Below are positions 25,774 to 34,335 of a stretch of DNA of 64,000 nt, in pieces. The notes under the pieces were generated by a model. That model was given only the letters and a program-made list of their open reading frames with translations, was not told where the DNA came from and ran no database searches. The stretch's first letter is position 1. Every line of letters starts with the position of its first letter. Origin of the DNA: Solibacillus silvestris (GTDB lineage: Bacteria; Bacillota; Bacilli; Bacillales_A; Planococcaceae). The position numbers and the translations under genes were made by a program. The DNA is taken from contig CP014609.1 in NCBI GenBank assembly GCA_001586195.1, forward strand, positions 1,710,001-1,774,000. The letters are read 5' to 3'.

Positions 25774-26508
25774 TTATTCATCTGATTTTAAAAATCGCAA
25801 AACCCTGCTCATCGTAGTTGGAATGACGGATGCGTGATTTTCGCTTTCTGCTATATAAAACTCATAATTAATCCATTTGTCCGAAGTCATTTCAACAAAT
25901 TTCTGGGCATCATCTACCATATCGCCTTCCTCACCTCCGACTCCTATGTATAGAGCAGCTGCAAAAGGTTTTTCCGCTTGTTGAATTGTACGAAATAGCT
26001 CATGATTATTCCACCAAATCGAAGGACTAATAGCTACATATTTATAAAAGCTTTCGGGATAAGTTAAGTAGCTCCACAGCACAAATAATCCGCCTAAAGA
26101 GTGTCCATACAGCGAGATTTTCTGATCGTCAACTGTATATTTTTCCTGAAGCATCGGTACAATTTGCTGAAAAATATAATCGATTAGTTGTACTGCTCCC
26201 CCAGCCGGAAGCTCTTGCATCACTTTCCCCCTGCGTTTAGGAAAATGATAGTGATCTGCCGGTGATGTGAAATCATGGAATCGCTGTTTTGGAATATCTT
26301 TTTCATCATGGCCGATACCAACAATAATTGCTGGCTCCACTAACGTTTTTTTTCGGTTTCGCAACTGTATTGCCATTGTTTCATACATAAGTTTACTGTA
26401 GCGTGTTCCATCCAACACGATGATTACCGGAAACCCTTGTGCCGGAGGAGTTTCATACGGTTCGTAAATGTCCACAATATAAGAATAGTCATTGTAATTT
26501 GATTGCAT
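25774..26508 (-). CDS. Siderophore esterase-like alpha/beta hydrolase (BesA/YbbA type)
   Basis: A 244-residue cytoplasmic hydrolase. The nucleophile motif GHSLGG sits in ISLYGHSLGGLFVLW; SPSIWWN follows and the catalytic His is in ESENHASV. This matches the Fes/IroE/BesA esterase-D-like family that opens trilactone siderophores after uptake to release iron. It ends a siderophore-uptake operon, as ybbA (besA) does behind feuABC in Bacillus. ATG at 26508 lies five bases after AGGTGA; a GTG at 26517 is inside that site. The exact siderophore is not determined. Confidence 0.88.
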   Translation of the reverse strand: MQSNYNDYSYIVDIYEPYETPPAQGFPVIIVLDGTRYSKLMYETMAIQLRNRKKTLVEPAIIVGIGHDEKDIPKQRFHDFTSPADHYHFPKRRGKVMQELPAGGAVQLIDYIFQQIVPMLQEKYTVDDQKISLYGHSLGGLFVLWSYLTYPESFYKYVAISPSIWWNNHELFRTIQQAEKPFAAALYIGVGGEEGDMVDDAQKFVEMTSDKWINYEFYIAESENHASVIPTTMSRVLRFLKSDE

Positions 26509-26517
26509 TAACTTCAC

Positions 26518-27303
26518 CTATTTCATTAAATTATATGAGAAACAGACGGGTACCTGATGTTCCTGATCAATCATAATCTTAGCGTCAATCTGGAATACAC
26601 TTTTTAGTATGTCGGCTTTCATTATTTGTTCGGGTGTGCCTGTATGAAGCACTTCCCCTTTTTTCATTGTAATTAGTTCATCTGAAAATCTTGCAGCATG
26701 GTTCAAATCATGAAGCACCATAATTATCGTACAGCCAAATGTTCTATTAAGATGCTGAACAATTTCAAGTACTTCCAGTTGGTGTGCCATATCCAAGTAT
26801 GTAGTCGGTTCGTCCAGCAGTAAAATATCGGTCTCTTGCGCCAAAGCCATTGCCAGCCACACGCGCTGACGTTGCCCCCCTGAAAGTGCCGCGATTTCCC
26901 GATTTCGAAACTCTAAAGTATTTGTGACTTCCATTGCCCAATTGATTTTTTCATTATCTTCTTTCGTAAGGCGTCCAACATTTTTCCTGTGAGGATAGCG
27001 TCCATACGAAATAAGCTCATGTACTTTCAACTGTCCCGGTGCTGCCGGTGACTGTACTAGTAATGCCAGTTTTTTTGCGATTTCCTTAGTAGACATTGTA
27101 TTCATGTTTTCATTCTGAAGGAAAATTTCGCCACATTCCTTTTTTAATATTCGGCCGATTGTTTTTAATAAAGTTGATTTACCGCATCCATTAGGTCCGA
27201 TAATCGTTGTAATCTTACCTGTATGAATACTTACATTTAAATTTTCAATAATTCTTGTATTCTCATAACCTGTTGTTAAGCTTTCAACTTCAAATGCATA
27301 CAA
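26518..27303 (-). CDS. Siderophore ABC transporter ATPase (FecE/YusV type)
   Basis: A 261-residue ATPase. Walker A GPNGCGKST, Q-loop VQSPAAPG, signature LSGGQRQRVW, Walker B ILLLDEPTTYLD and switch His in MVLHDLNHA are all intact. Sequence and context place it in the FepC/FhuC/FecE group energising iron-siderophore import. In Bacillus subtilis the feu system lacks its own ATPase and borrows YusV; here the ATPase is built into the operon, between the permeases and the esterase. Confidence 0.95.
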   Translation of the reverse strand: MYAFEVESLTTGYENTRIIENLNVSIHTGKITTIIGPNGCGKSTLLKTIGRILKKECGEIFLQNENMNTMSTKEIAKKLALLVQSPAAPGQLKVHELISYGRYPHRKNVGRLTKEDNEKINWAMEVTNTLEFRNREIAALSGGQRQRVWLAMALAQETDILLLDEPTTYLDMAHQLEVLEIVQHLNRTFGCTIIMVLHDLNHAARFSDELITMKKGEVLHTGTPEQIMKADILKSVFQIDAKIMIDQEHQVPVCFSYNLMK

Positions 27304-27309
27304 TATATC

Positions 27310-28338
27310 TCACCCTTTCGATTTTACAAGTAAATACAGAAAATATGGAATCCCTACAAGTGATACGACAATCCCAACAGAGAGTTCTACAGGTGAAAAG
27401 AGTGTTTTCGCTACATAGTCTGAAAACACAAGCAATACAGCCCCTATAAAAAGACTTACCGGCATCATATAGCGATGATGAATACCGACTAGCTGCCTGG
27501 CGATATGCGGTGCCATTAATCCAATGAACCCTATGCTCCCTGAAACGGAAACACAGGCACTGACAAGTCCGACACTTGCGAGCAATAGTTTAATTTTTTC
27601 TTTTTCTATACTAATTCCAAGACTTGTAATCGTCTCTTCCTCCAATTGAAAGTAGTCGAGCAAATAGGCTTTCCTGTAAATATAAACCCCTAAAATAATC
27701 AGCCATGGCAGCATTGCACTAACAAAATACCAGTTGGAATTATAAATGGAACCATTCATCCAAATAGCGGCTGCCTGATAATCCCCTTCATCCATTTTCA
27801 GTGACCAGAATAGGGTAACAGCACTAAAGCCGGTATTAATCGCAATCCCTGTTAAAATCAGCCTTTGCATATCCATACGTCCATGTTTAAATGAAATGAC
27901 CAATATAATTATTGCAGCTATTGCTCCTCCTACAAAACCAAAAATCGGAACAATCAATATTTTAATAAGGCTGTTTATTTCCACATCAATGAGTTCGATA
28001 TGGAAGAAAAACATGAAAATAACAATTGCACAGCCTGCACCTGCGTTAATTCCGATAATTCCCGGATCAGCAAGGGCATTTTTTGTAATCCCCTGAAGTA
28101 CAACGCCAGCCATCGCAAGGCCCATCCCGACAAGGGCAGCCGTAATAATTCTAGGCAGCCGAAAATCAAATATGACTAAATCAAATTGTTCTGTCGAATC
28201 AATCCGCAGTAAAGTCTTAAATACTTCTGGCGTCGTCATCGTGAATGCACCGCTCGTTAAATGTATATACATGGCTATAAGAAGTATGAAAAACAGTGTG
28301 CAAATAATAATAAGCCATCTTGTTTTTTTAAGCGGCAT
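27310..28338 (-). CDS. Iron-siderophore ABC permease (FeuC/FecD type)
   Basis: A 342-residue integral membrane protein of the FecCD family with about nine to ten helices. Motifs: FRLPRIITAALVGMGLAMAGVVLQG near residue 55-80, PGIIGINAGAGCAI, and GSIGFIGLMAPHIARQLVGIHHR, the cytoplasmic coupling helix that docks on the ATPase. It overlaps the upstream permease gene by 11 bases. With it, it forms the channel for ferric-siderophore entry. Confidence 0.93.
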   Translation of the reverse strand: MPLKKTRWLIIICTLFFILLIAMYIHLTSGAFTMTTPEVFKTLLRIDSTEQFDLVIFDFRLPRIITAALVGMGLAMAGVVLQGITKNALADPGIIGINAGAGCAIVIFMFFFHIELIDVEINSLIKILIVPIFGFVGGAIAAIIILVISFKHGRMDMQRLILTGIAINTGFSAVTLFWSLKMDEGDYQAAAIWMNGSIYNSNWYFVSAMLPWLIILGVYIYRKAYLLDYFQLEEETITSLGISIEKEKIKLLLASVGLVSACVSVSGSIGFIGLMAPHIARQLVGIHHRYMMPVSLFIGAVLLVFSDYVAKTLFSPVELSVGIVVSLVGIPYFLYLLVKSKG

Positions 28339-29338
28339 ATTTTTCCCCGCCTTTACGTCGAATTAAATATAAGAAGAACGGTACCCCGATAAGTGCAGTT
28401 ACTACTCCAATCGGTGTTTCAAACGGAAAATTGATGTAACGGCTTATGAGGTCACATCCTGAAAGGAAAAATGCACCCATAACAGCCGAACAAGGAATAA
28501 TTACTCGATAGTCGACGCCCACAAGCATTCTTACAATATGAGGTACGATCAAACCGACAAAAGCAATTTTGCCGACAAGAGCTACAGCAGTACCTGTCAA
28601 TATAGCGACAGCTAACATACTTAATAGCTTTACTATTCTTGTGTTCTGCCCTAAGCCGACAGCAACATTTTCGCCAAGCGCAGTAATCGTTACAGCGCGC
28701 GCCAATGAAATGGCCAGTATTAATCCAATCATTCCAATTGGAACACATAAATAGATTAATTCCATTTCTACCATATGTACTTTCGAGTTGTACCACATAG
28801 TAATCGTTTGTGAAATTTGACGATACATCGCAATTGCTGTTCCGATGCTGCTTATAAACGTACCGATTACAGTACCGATAATTGCCAGTCTTACTGGGGA
28901 AAGACCGTTTTTAATAATGGATGCGAAACCAAATACAAGTGCACCGCCAAAAAGTGAACCTAGCATAGAAAGGAGGACTAAATTAAAACTTGAAATTCCT
29001 GGCAAAAAAACAAAGGCCAACGTTATAAAAAAGGCTGATCCATCCGTTACGCCCATAATTGATGGGGACGCAAGGAAATTTCGAGTTACCCCTTGCATAA
29101 TTGCACCTGCTGTTGCTAAAAATGCACCAACAAATAATACAGCGAGCGCTCTTGGTACCCGTCCAGTCCATATGATTTGATGATCTACATTTTCTTTGTC
29201 GTAACGGATAATTGCATCGATAATCGTTTCAAGCGCGATTGATTTTGTACCCATCGAAATCGACATGAGTGTCACAACAACAATCAGAACTGGCATTATT
29301 GTTGAAAATAAAATGAAATGCCGATATGAAAAATTCAA
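28328..29338 (-). CDS. Iron-siderophore ABC permease (FeuB/FecC type)
   Basis: A 336-residue FecCD-family permease. Motifs: WTGRVPRALAVLFVGAFLATAGAIMQG, SPSIMGVTDGSAF, and GKIAFVGLIVPHIVRMLVG. The frame is open to an ATG at 29410, but that part spans an intergenic hairpin. AAAGGAGG about ten bases before TTG at 29338 fixes the real start (MNFSYRHFILF). Confidence 0.93.
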   Translation of the reverse strand: MNFSYRHFILFSTIMPVLIVVVTLMSISMGTKSIALETIIDAIIRYDKENVDHQIIWTGRVPRALAVLFVGAFLATAGAIMQGVTRNFLASPSIMGVTDGSAFFITLAFVFLPGISSFNLVLLSMLGSLFGGALVFGFASIIKNGLSPVRLAIIGTVIGTFISSIGTAIAMYRQISQTITMWYNSKVHMVEMELIYLCVPIGMIGLILAISLARAVTITALGENVAVGLGQNTRIVKLLSMLAVAILTGTAVALVGKIAFVGLIVPHIVRMLVGVDYRVIIPCSAVMGAFFLSGCDLISRYINFPFETPIGVVTALIGVPFFLYLIRRKGGEKYAA

Positions 29339-29373
29339 AAGTATAGGCCTCCTTTTATTGAATAAAAGAAAGA

Positions 29374-29403
29374 GGCTGCCCGGAAAACCTTTCCGGGACA
29401 GCC
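29374..29403 (-). terminator. Intercistronic hairpin in the siderophore operon
   Basis: GGCTGCCCGGAAA and TTTCCGGGACAGCC pair almost perfectly around a 3-base loop, followed on the minus strand by TCTTTCTTTT. It lies between the binding-protein gene and the first permease gene. It is likely a leaky terminator or 3'-end stabiliser that keeps binding-protein message in excess over permease message. Confidence 0.7.
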
Positions 29404-29468
29404 CTTTCACAGAAATATTGTAAAGTCTGTTCTACCTTCTCTGAAGCTGTCTATTGAATAATTCGCAC

Positions 29469-30467
29469 TTATTTTAATACGTTCTCATTAAATGCTTCCA
29501 GGAAGTTAATTTTTGACCACGCTGTCCCACCCTGTGCCATTGCATCAATTAGATTAACGTGCACATTATTTGTTTTGGCAGCAGTTGTACTGTTGAATAT
29601 CGGATGATCTAAAATCTCCTGTAATAATTCAGGAGTATCCTTATTTTCATCATCAGCATATTGAAGGAAAATCATGTCCGGGTTCCACTCTGCCAACGTT
29701 TCATATGTAATCGTTGTTTGTGCTTCGATTGAATTCAATTCTTCCGGCACTGTAAATCCAAAATCTTCATAAATTGAAGGGTTTAAATATACTCCTGCAG
29801 GATAGACCGACAACCCGCCACGTACGCGGATGATTACAACCTTTTTATCTTTCAGCTCACTGTTAGCAATCGATTCTTTCGTACTGGCTAATTTCGTATC
29901 ATAGTCATCCAATGCTTTCTGTGCTTCTGATTCTTTACCGGCTAATTGGCCAAATAATAATAAATTCTCTTTCCAGTTTGTAGAAATATGAGAATAAGGG
30001 AATGTCGTTGCTATTTTGTTATAATTGGATATTTGTGCTTCATCCCATTTGCTAGTACCTAAAATTGCCTCAGGATTTAAAGAAAGCATTGCCTCTGTGC
30101 TTGGTTCTTTTTTTGAACCGACAACAGTTGCTCCTGCTAAATCTGACTCCAAGTATTTAGGAATTGTCTTACCGTCCATAGTAATAACACCAGCAGGCTT
30201 TACACCAAGTACTGCTGCATCTTCCATCGCTTCCAGACTTGCTGCAATAATCCTTTCTACTTTTTCCGGTACTTCGTAGTCGTTCCCTAAATAAGATATT
30301 TTTCTTTCTGTTTCTTCATCTGCAACTGTTTTTTCTACATTTGTAACTTGTTCTGTTTTATTTTCTGATTCACCTGCAGATGACGAATCCACCTCTTCAT
30401 CTGCAGTGCATGCAGAAAGCATTAAAGACAATGCCCCTGCAAAGATTAATGTACGATATTTCTTCAT
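29469..30467 (-). CDS. Iron-siderophore-binding lipoprotein (FeuA type)
   Basis: A 332-residue lipoprotein: signal peptide with lipobox LMLSAC (Cys 20), an acidic spacer to about 60, then a class III (helical backbone) periplasmic-binding domain (KVERIIAASLEAMEDAAVLGVKP, LNPEAILGTSKWDEAQ). It captures the ferric siderophore at the cell surface for the two permeases. Strong AGGAGG before ATG. It is preceded by a near-perfect Fur box, so iron-repressed expression is expected. The resemblance is to FeuA and other trilactone or catecholate binders; the ligand itself is not proven. Confidence 0.93.
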   Translation of the reverse strand: MKKYRTLIFAGALSLMLSACTADEEVDSSSAGESENKTEQVTNVEKTVADEETERKISYLGNDYEVPEKVERIIAASLEAMEDAAVLGVKPAGVITMDGKTIPKYLESDLAGATVVGSKKEPSTEAMLSLNPEAILGTSKWDEAQISNYNKIATTFPYSHISTNWKENLLLFGQLAGKESEAQKALDDYDTKLASTKESIANSELKDKKVVIIRVRGGLSVYPAGVYLNPSIYEDFGFTVPEELNSIEAQTTITYETLAEWNPDMIFLQYADDENKDTPELLQEILDHPIFNSTTAAKTNNVHVNLIDAMAQGGTAWSKINFLEAFNENVLK

Positions 30468-30490
30468 AATTCTTTCCTCCTGTTTTAATC

Positions 30491-30509
30491 GATAACGATT
30501 ATCATTATC
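30491..30509. promoter_or_regulatory. Fur box ahead of the siderophore operon
   Basis: GATAACGATTATCATTATC matches the 19-bp Fur consensus GATAATGATTATCATTATC at 18 of 19 positions. It lies 24 bases upstream of the binding-protein start and overlaps GATAAT on the coding strand, the likely -10 region. It predicts iron-dependent repression. Confidence 0.9.
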
Positions 30510-30588
30510 ACTTTATGTACAATATCGATAATATCAAAAGAATATTTTTACGTACATAGAGTTTTTTACAAAAGGAATGGACTTTTGC

Positions 30589-31398
30589 TCAAACAGTTAA
30601 ATATTGCTTTCGGAAATTTGTCGGTGTCAGATGATATTGCTTTTTAAAAACACGACAAAAGTAGAATGCATCCTGGTAACCGATTAGTTCAGCAATGTCC
30701 TTAATCGGAATTGATGTCGTGCGCAGCAATTCCCTCGATTGTTTTAACCGGATTTCCGTTAAAAATTGAATGGGTGACATGCCGGTTTGCTTATCGAACA
30801 AATAGGCAAGGCGTCGACGGTCACACCCTACCTCTTCCGCGATTTCTGCTATCGTAATAGGTAATCTATAATGTTCGGTCATAAATGTAATGGCCTGGTC
30901 CACCACATTATTTGATGTTTGCATTTTTGCGCAAATGACGAAAAATTCCACCAGCTGCATAAACAGGGATTTGCATTTCAGCTTGTTTAAATCGCCCGGT
31001 ATTTTTTCGAAATAAATTAATTGGTGGACTAAATAATCCAATTTATGATGATGACCTGTTTCAATTTTAAAATGGCCTATTTCCACTGAAAAGGGGCTGC
31101 TTATCATTTCATAATGCAGTACCGTATAATGCCATGGTTCTTCACTCGTGACCGTAATATCAATCGCCATATTAGGTCCGGCATGCAGGATAACCCCTTT
31201 CTGTATAGCGTATACTTCTCCATTTAACGAAAAATTTGCACTACCCGAAAGAGTAATAACGAGTCCGTAGAAATATGGAGCTGTATTACGATTGTGATCA
31301 TGTACATATGGACCTAAACTTGTTACAAATAAATCCGAATATTGAACCGTTGAGTTGGCGAAATATTTTATTAAATCATTTGTTTGAATGTTCCTCAC
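30589..31398 (-). CDS. AraC-family regulator of the siderophore locus
   Basis: A 269-residue regulator: an N-terminal cupin-like ligand domain (about 1-150) and a C-terminal AraC/XylS double helix-turn-helix (IAEIAEEVGCDRRRLAYLF; then IKDIAELIGYQDAFYFCRVFKK). It lies just upstream of and in line with the feu-like operon, where Bacillus carries btr, an AraC activator. Unlike Btr it has no fused substrate-binding domain, being about half as long, so how it senses the siderophore must differ. The start GTG at 31398 has only a weak site. A second Fur-like box lies 22 bases upstream. Confidence 0.85.
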   Translation of the reverse strand: MRNIQTNDLIKYFANSTVQYSDLFVTSLGPYVHDHNRNTAPYFYGLVITLSGSANFSLNGEVYAIQKGVILHAGPNMAIDITVTSEEPWHYTVLHYEMISSPFSVEIGHFKIETGHHHKLDYLVHQLIYFEKIPGDLNKLKCKSLFMQLVEFFVICAKMQTSNNVVDQAITFMTEHYRLPITIAEIAEEVGCDRRRLAYLFDKQTGMSPIQFLTEIRLKQSRELLRTTSIPIKDIAELIGYQDAFYFCRVFKKQYHLTPTNFRKQYLTV

Positions 31399-31420
31399 CC
31401 GCTTTATCTTTCAATACCAT

Positions 31421-31439
31421 GGGAATGATAATCATTTTC
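31421..31439. promoter_or_regulatory. Candidate Fur box ahead of the AraC-type regulator
   Basis: GGGAATGATAATCATTTTC agrees with the Fur consensus at 15 of 19 positions and keeps the TGATAATCA core. It lies directly upstream of the regulator gene, matching the iron control expected for the locus. Confidence 0.65.
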
Positions 31440-31646
31440 AATAAAGGTACACTACTATGACTTAATAATTCAACATATTTTTACTACTTGAGTGAATTAA
31501 TACAATTTATCATATAATTCATACTTAAAATAAGCCAAGGAAATCTCATTTTACTTAATTAATTCTATTTTCCGAAAATGTTGTTGATAGTTGATACACA
31601 TTGATTTATAGTTATTGTATTTTAATGGAATAGAGGTATTTGGTCC

Positions 31647-31985
31647 TTGTTTTATATCATTCAGTTTATTCTTGGCGGTACAGTTATGCTGCTGGCTTCA
31701 TGGTTAAGCAAATCGAATCTGCACTTTTTGTCCGGTATTATAACATTGCTTCCGATCTTAACGTTACTCAATATGCGGTTGCAAATGAAAAATATGACGG
31801 AAGATACTTTTCATATTGTCCAGCAAAACGCCATTTTTGGTGCTGTCGGCATGGTGTTATTTACTGTACTTGTTTTTTATTTATCGGGTTTATGGAAGCC
31901 TAGTTATGCTATTTTAGGAGCACTTTCGGTTTACATCGTTTTCATGGTTGCCGGAAGACCTGTGCTTGGGTTATTAAACGCTTAG
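31647..31985 (+). CDS. DUF3147-like small membrane protein
   Basis: A 112-residue protein with four predicted helices: FYIIQFILGGTVMLLASWL, FLSGIITLLPILTLLN, AIFGAVGMVLFTVLVFYL and YAILGALSVYIVFMVAGR. This matches the GlpM/DUF3147 pattern. The function is unknown. The TTG at 31647 has GAGGT about ten bases upstream. A frame in another phase beginning at 31640 lacks this hydrophobic pattern and was set aside. Confidence 0.75.
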   Translation: MFYIIQFILGGTVMLLASWLSKSNLHFLSGIITLLPILTLLNMRLQMKNMTEDTFHIVQQNAIFGAVGMVLFTVLVFYLSGLWKPSYAILGALSVYIVFMVAGRPVLGLLNA

Positions 31986-32014
31986 TAACAGTTTTATTAT
32001 GGATTTCCAAAAAT

Positions 32015-32061
32015 AAAAGCGCATGGAGCAGTTACTTTCGTAACCAGCCCCATGCGCTTTT
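32015..32061. terminator. Bidirectional terminator
   Basis: AAAAGCGCATGG pairs with CCATGCGCTTTT, with an inner GTTAC/GTAAC stem. It sits between convergent stops at 31985 and 32066. Confidence 0.9.
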
Positions 32062-32065
32062 AATT

Positions 32066-33418
32066 TTATTGATAAAATGGTTTTACTTCATAACCGCTTT
32101 GTTCTAAATGATAGCGAATATTTTTATCGACTAAGAAGTGACCTGCGCCGACAACGACAAAGAATGTCCCTTGCTGTTCTTCCAATACATCAACAAGCTT
32201 TGCGGCCATTTCTTCATCACGTTTACCAAACAGCATCTGATTGAACTCGGATGTGTCTCCTTCCATTTCAGTTAAGCTTGCCGCAAACTTTTCCACATCA
32301 CCTTTGACCCAATTCGTGAACCAGTCTGCCATTAACTGTACATCTTCTTCTGATTGTTCAGTAGGCTCCAAAATACCGTCAAGAGCGGCTACCAATGATT
32401 CTTCCTGGGCTTCTGGAGATAAAGCTTCAAACATATCGACTTGTGCAATAACACCTTCTAGCTCATAAATAGGCTTTTGCTGTAAGTAAGCACTTAATAA
32501 AAATTGCATATCTACCCCATGCATCGCCATTTCTTCTGCTGTTAAACCAAATGCCCCGTCCATCATCATTGTCGAAAAATTATTTGAAAGCAACCAAGGC
32601 TTTTGCATTTCCAGTTCTTCCATAGGCACTTCAAGTTGAGTTGCGACTTTCTGAAGTTTCGCATACGTTTCTTCACTTACAACATCTTTAATCGTTCGTC
32701 CATCTTTAAACATTGCTTTTTCGATATAATAATCCATACCAGTTGGATCTAATAAGTTCGCTTCAACGAAAAGGCCGTCCGAATCATCGAAGGCTTTCGT
32801 TAATTGTTTATGCATAGGATATAAATCAGGTGTTCCTACATGAATGGAACCAAGCAAATACACTTTTGTATCTTCGTCTTCCACTACCCATGCAACACCT
32901 TTTGCACCTTCGTTTGCCTGCTCAAATGTATTCTGTATTAAGCGTACTGCAAAAATTACCGCATGTTGTGTTGTAGCTTTTTTGTCGAGCATCAAGCCTT
33001 GTTCTGACCCTTGTAATATTTTTTGTTTCTGCATATATGTAACAGCATCTTTTTCTGTATTTAACTTGTATTGGCCGACAATATTATAAAGACGGTTAAT
33101 AATATCACCGCGTGTGCCATCGCCTTTTACCGCTACTGGTTTAAATTCTTCGTTTTTATCCAAATTTAAAGTTGCAATTTTTTGAGCAGTTAGCTTAATT
33201 AATGAATCTAAACGTTCAGCTGTAATAGTAGAACGGAAGCCGTCATAGTACCATTCGATCGGAAAGATACCGAACTTTTCGCCTTCATTTAATGTACCGA
33301 TTGCCCAGCTGCTTATATCCGGTGTTACTTGTTCCGCTTTAACGGCAGGCATAATTGATGTAAGCATCAATGAAGTCCCCAACGTTGTAGCCAAAACAGT
33401 TTTAGTCATCTTTTTCAT
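32066..33418 (-). CDS. TraB/GumN family exported protein with SLH-like N-terminus
   Basis: A 450-residue secreted protein. A signal peptide (to about residue 28, ending VKA) is followed by a region of about 130 residues with SLH-like features (SSWAIGTLNEGEKFGIFPIEW, then a second ITRL-like unit). From about residue 170 the TraB/GumN domain begins: VYLLGSIHVGTPDLYPM, FVEANLLD, and the C-terminal VVVGAGHFLVDKNIRYHLEQSGYEV. The two conserved GxxH-type segments make a metal-dependent protease-like (Tiki-related) fold. It is likely surface-associated. No substrate is known. Confidence 0.85.
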   Translation of the reverse strand: MKKMTKTVLATTLGTSLMLTSIMPAVKAEQVTPDISSWAIGTLNEGEKFGIFPIEWYYDGFRSTITAERLDSLIKLTAQKIATLNLDKNEEFKPVAVKGDGTRGDIINRLYNIVGQYKLNTEKDAVTYMQKQKILQGSEQGLMLDKKATTQHAVIFAVRLIQNTFEQANEGAKGVAWVVEDEDTKVYLLGSIHVGTPDLYPMHKQLTKAFDDSDGLFVEANLLDPTGMDYYIEKAMFKDGRTIKDVVSEETYAKLQKVATQLEVPMEELEMQKPWLLSNNFSTMMMDGAFGLTAEEMAMHGVDMQFLLSAYLQQKPIYELEGVIAQVDMFEALSPEAQEESLVAALDGILEPTEQSEEDVQLMADWFTNWVKGDVEKFAASLTEMEGDTSEFNQMLFGKRDEEMAAKLVDVLEEQQGTFFVVVGAGHFLVDKNIRYHLEQSGYEVKPFYQ

Positions 33419-33722
33419 TTAAACATCCTCCTGCATTTGAAAGTCATTTCCAATTGTTTTTTTGAAATAAATTATAGATATGGATAAATTCAAGGTTAAA
33501 TCATTTTCTATTAAAATCTATTTCACGAAATAAGTGTAACATAAATTTATTTAAATATAGAATATTTTGGCATTTAAATTGTTAGTCTATATACCCAAAA
33601 GCTGTAACTAGATAATTTGACTTAAATAAAAATAACTATATTTTTCTAAATAATATGAAGCTGATTAATTTTTAATAAATCGGGTATTTTAACAATAGTT
33701 ACAAGAAAGGTGGTTTCCATTC
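33419..33722. other. AT-rich divergent intergenic region
   Basis: About 300 bp of very AT-rich DNA separate the divergent TraB-type and YusW-type genes. It must hold both promoters. I saw no hairpin, no coding frame with a binding site and no operator I can name. Confidence 0.6.
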
Positions 33723-34199
33723 ATGAAGAAATTTGCATTAATTTGCGCATTAAGTACAACTGCATTGTTAGTAGGCTGTGGTGACAGCGAGGAAGCAACC
33801 AATTTGCCTGAAAATGCGCCGACAGAACAAAATACAATGAATCAGACAAGTACTGTAACCGAAACTCCGGATGCCCCATTTAACTTTACTCACTTTGATT
33901 TGGATATCCAGTATGCGGATGATAAGAGTTATGAAGTGAGTTATGAAAATGAAGCATCTCGCGCAGAAGCACAAATCGAAGATGAAGTGAACAAAACAAA
34001 AATTGAAGGTAATGAAGCAACGAACAAATTGGTTCCGATTTTTGAAAGCTTCACATTCGATATCAATTCAGAAGATGATGCGGTAATTGATGAAGTGCTG
34101 CAAAAATTTGAACAACCGGACAGCTATTTGGAAGTGGAAATTGAAATTAAATATGCAGATGGTACAGTAAAAGAGTACCACCGTGTAGCACAGCAATAA
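33723..34199 (+). CDS. YusW-like lipoprotein
   Basis: A 158-residue lipoprotein: lipobox LLVGC (Cys 19), a Thr/Asn/Glu-rich linker to about 50, then a compact domain: FNFTHFDLDIQYADDKSYEVSY, KTKIEGNEATNKLVPIF and YLEVEIEIKYADGTVKEY. The NKLxxxF and ADGT segments are typical of the YusW-like (DUF) family. Function is unknown. AGGTGG precedes the ATG. A short coding-like stretch continues past the stop in another frame (see 34201-34254), so the C-terminus may have been changed by a frameshift. Confidence 0.85.
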   Translation: MKKFALICALSTTALLVGCGDSEEATNLPENAPTEQNTMNQTSTVTETPDAPFNFTHFDLDIQYADDKSYEVSYENEASRAEAQIEDEVNKTKIEGNEATNKLVPIFESFTFDINSEDDAVIDEVLQKFEQPDSYLEVEIEIKYADGTVKEYHRVAQQ

Positions 34200-34200
34200 T

Positions 34201-34254
34201 GATAATGCAGCTGGAACTGAAGTAGATATCCCAGTCGATTTTTACGGCAGCTAA
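34201..34254 (+). other. Coding-like tail beyond the YusW-like stop
   Basis: Directly after the stop, a shifted frame reads DNAAGTEVDIPVDFYGS then TAA, ending just at the terminator. It has codon use and composition like the upstream gene. It may be an original C-terminal tail cut off by a frameshift, or chance. Confidence 0.3.
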
Positions 34255-34293
34255 AAAGTGCCATTTTTCTCCCCACGGAAAAATGGCACTTTT
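34254..34293 (+). terminator. Terminator after YusW-like gene
   Basis: A long perfect stem, AAAAGTGCCATTTTTC with GAAAAATGGCACTTTT (8-nt loop), is followed by TGTG. It also faces the convergent SLH gene. Confidence 0.9.
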
Positions 34294-34335
34294 GTGTTAT
34301 TTGCTCCCCTCTTCATTTTTTCTTGCCAAACTGAA

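Noticed and set aside
31640-31903. 87-codon plus-strand frame overlapping the DUF3147-like gene
   Set aside because: It is a different phase of the same DNA with no hydrophobic pattern. The 31647 frame gives the expected four-helix protein.
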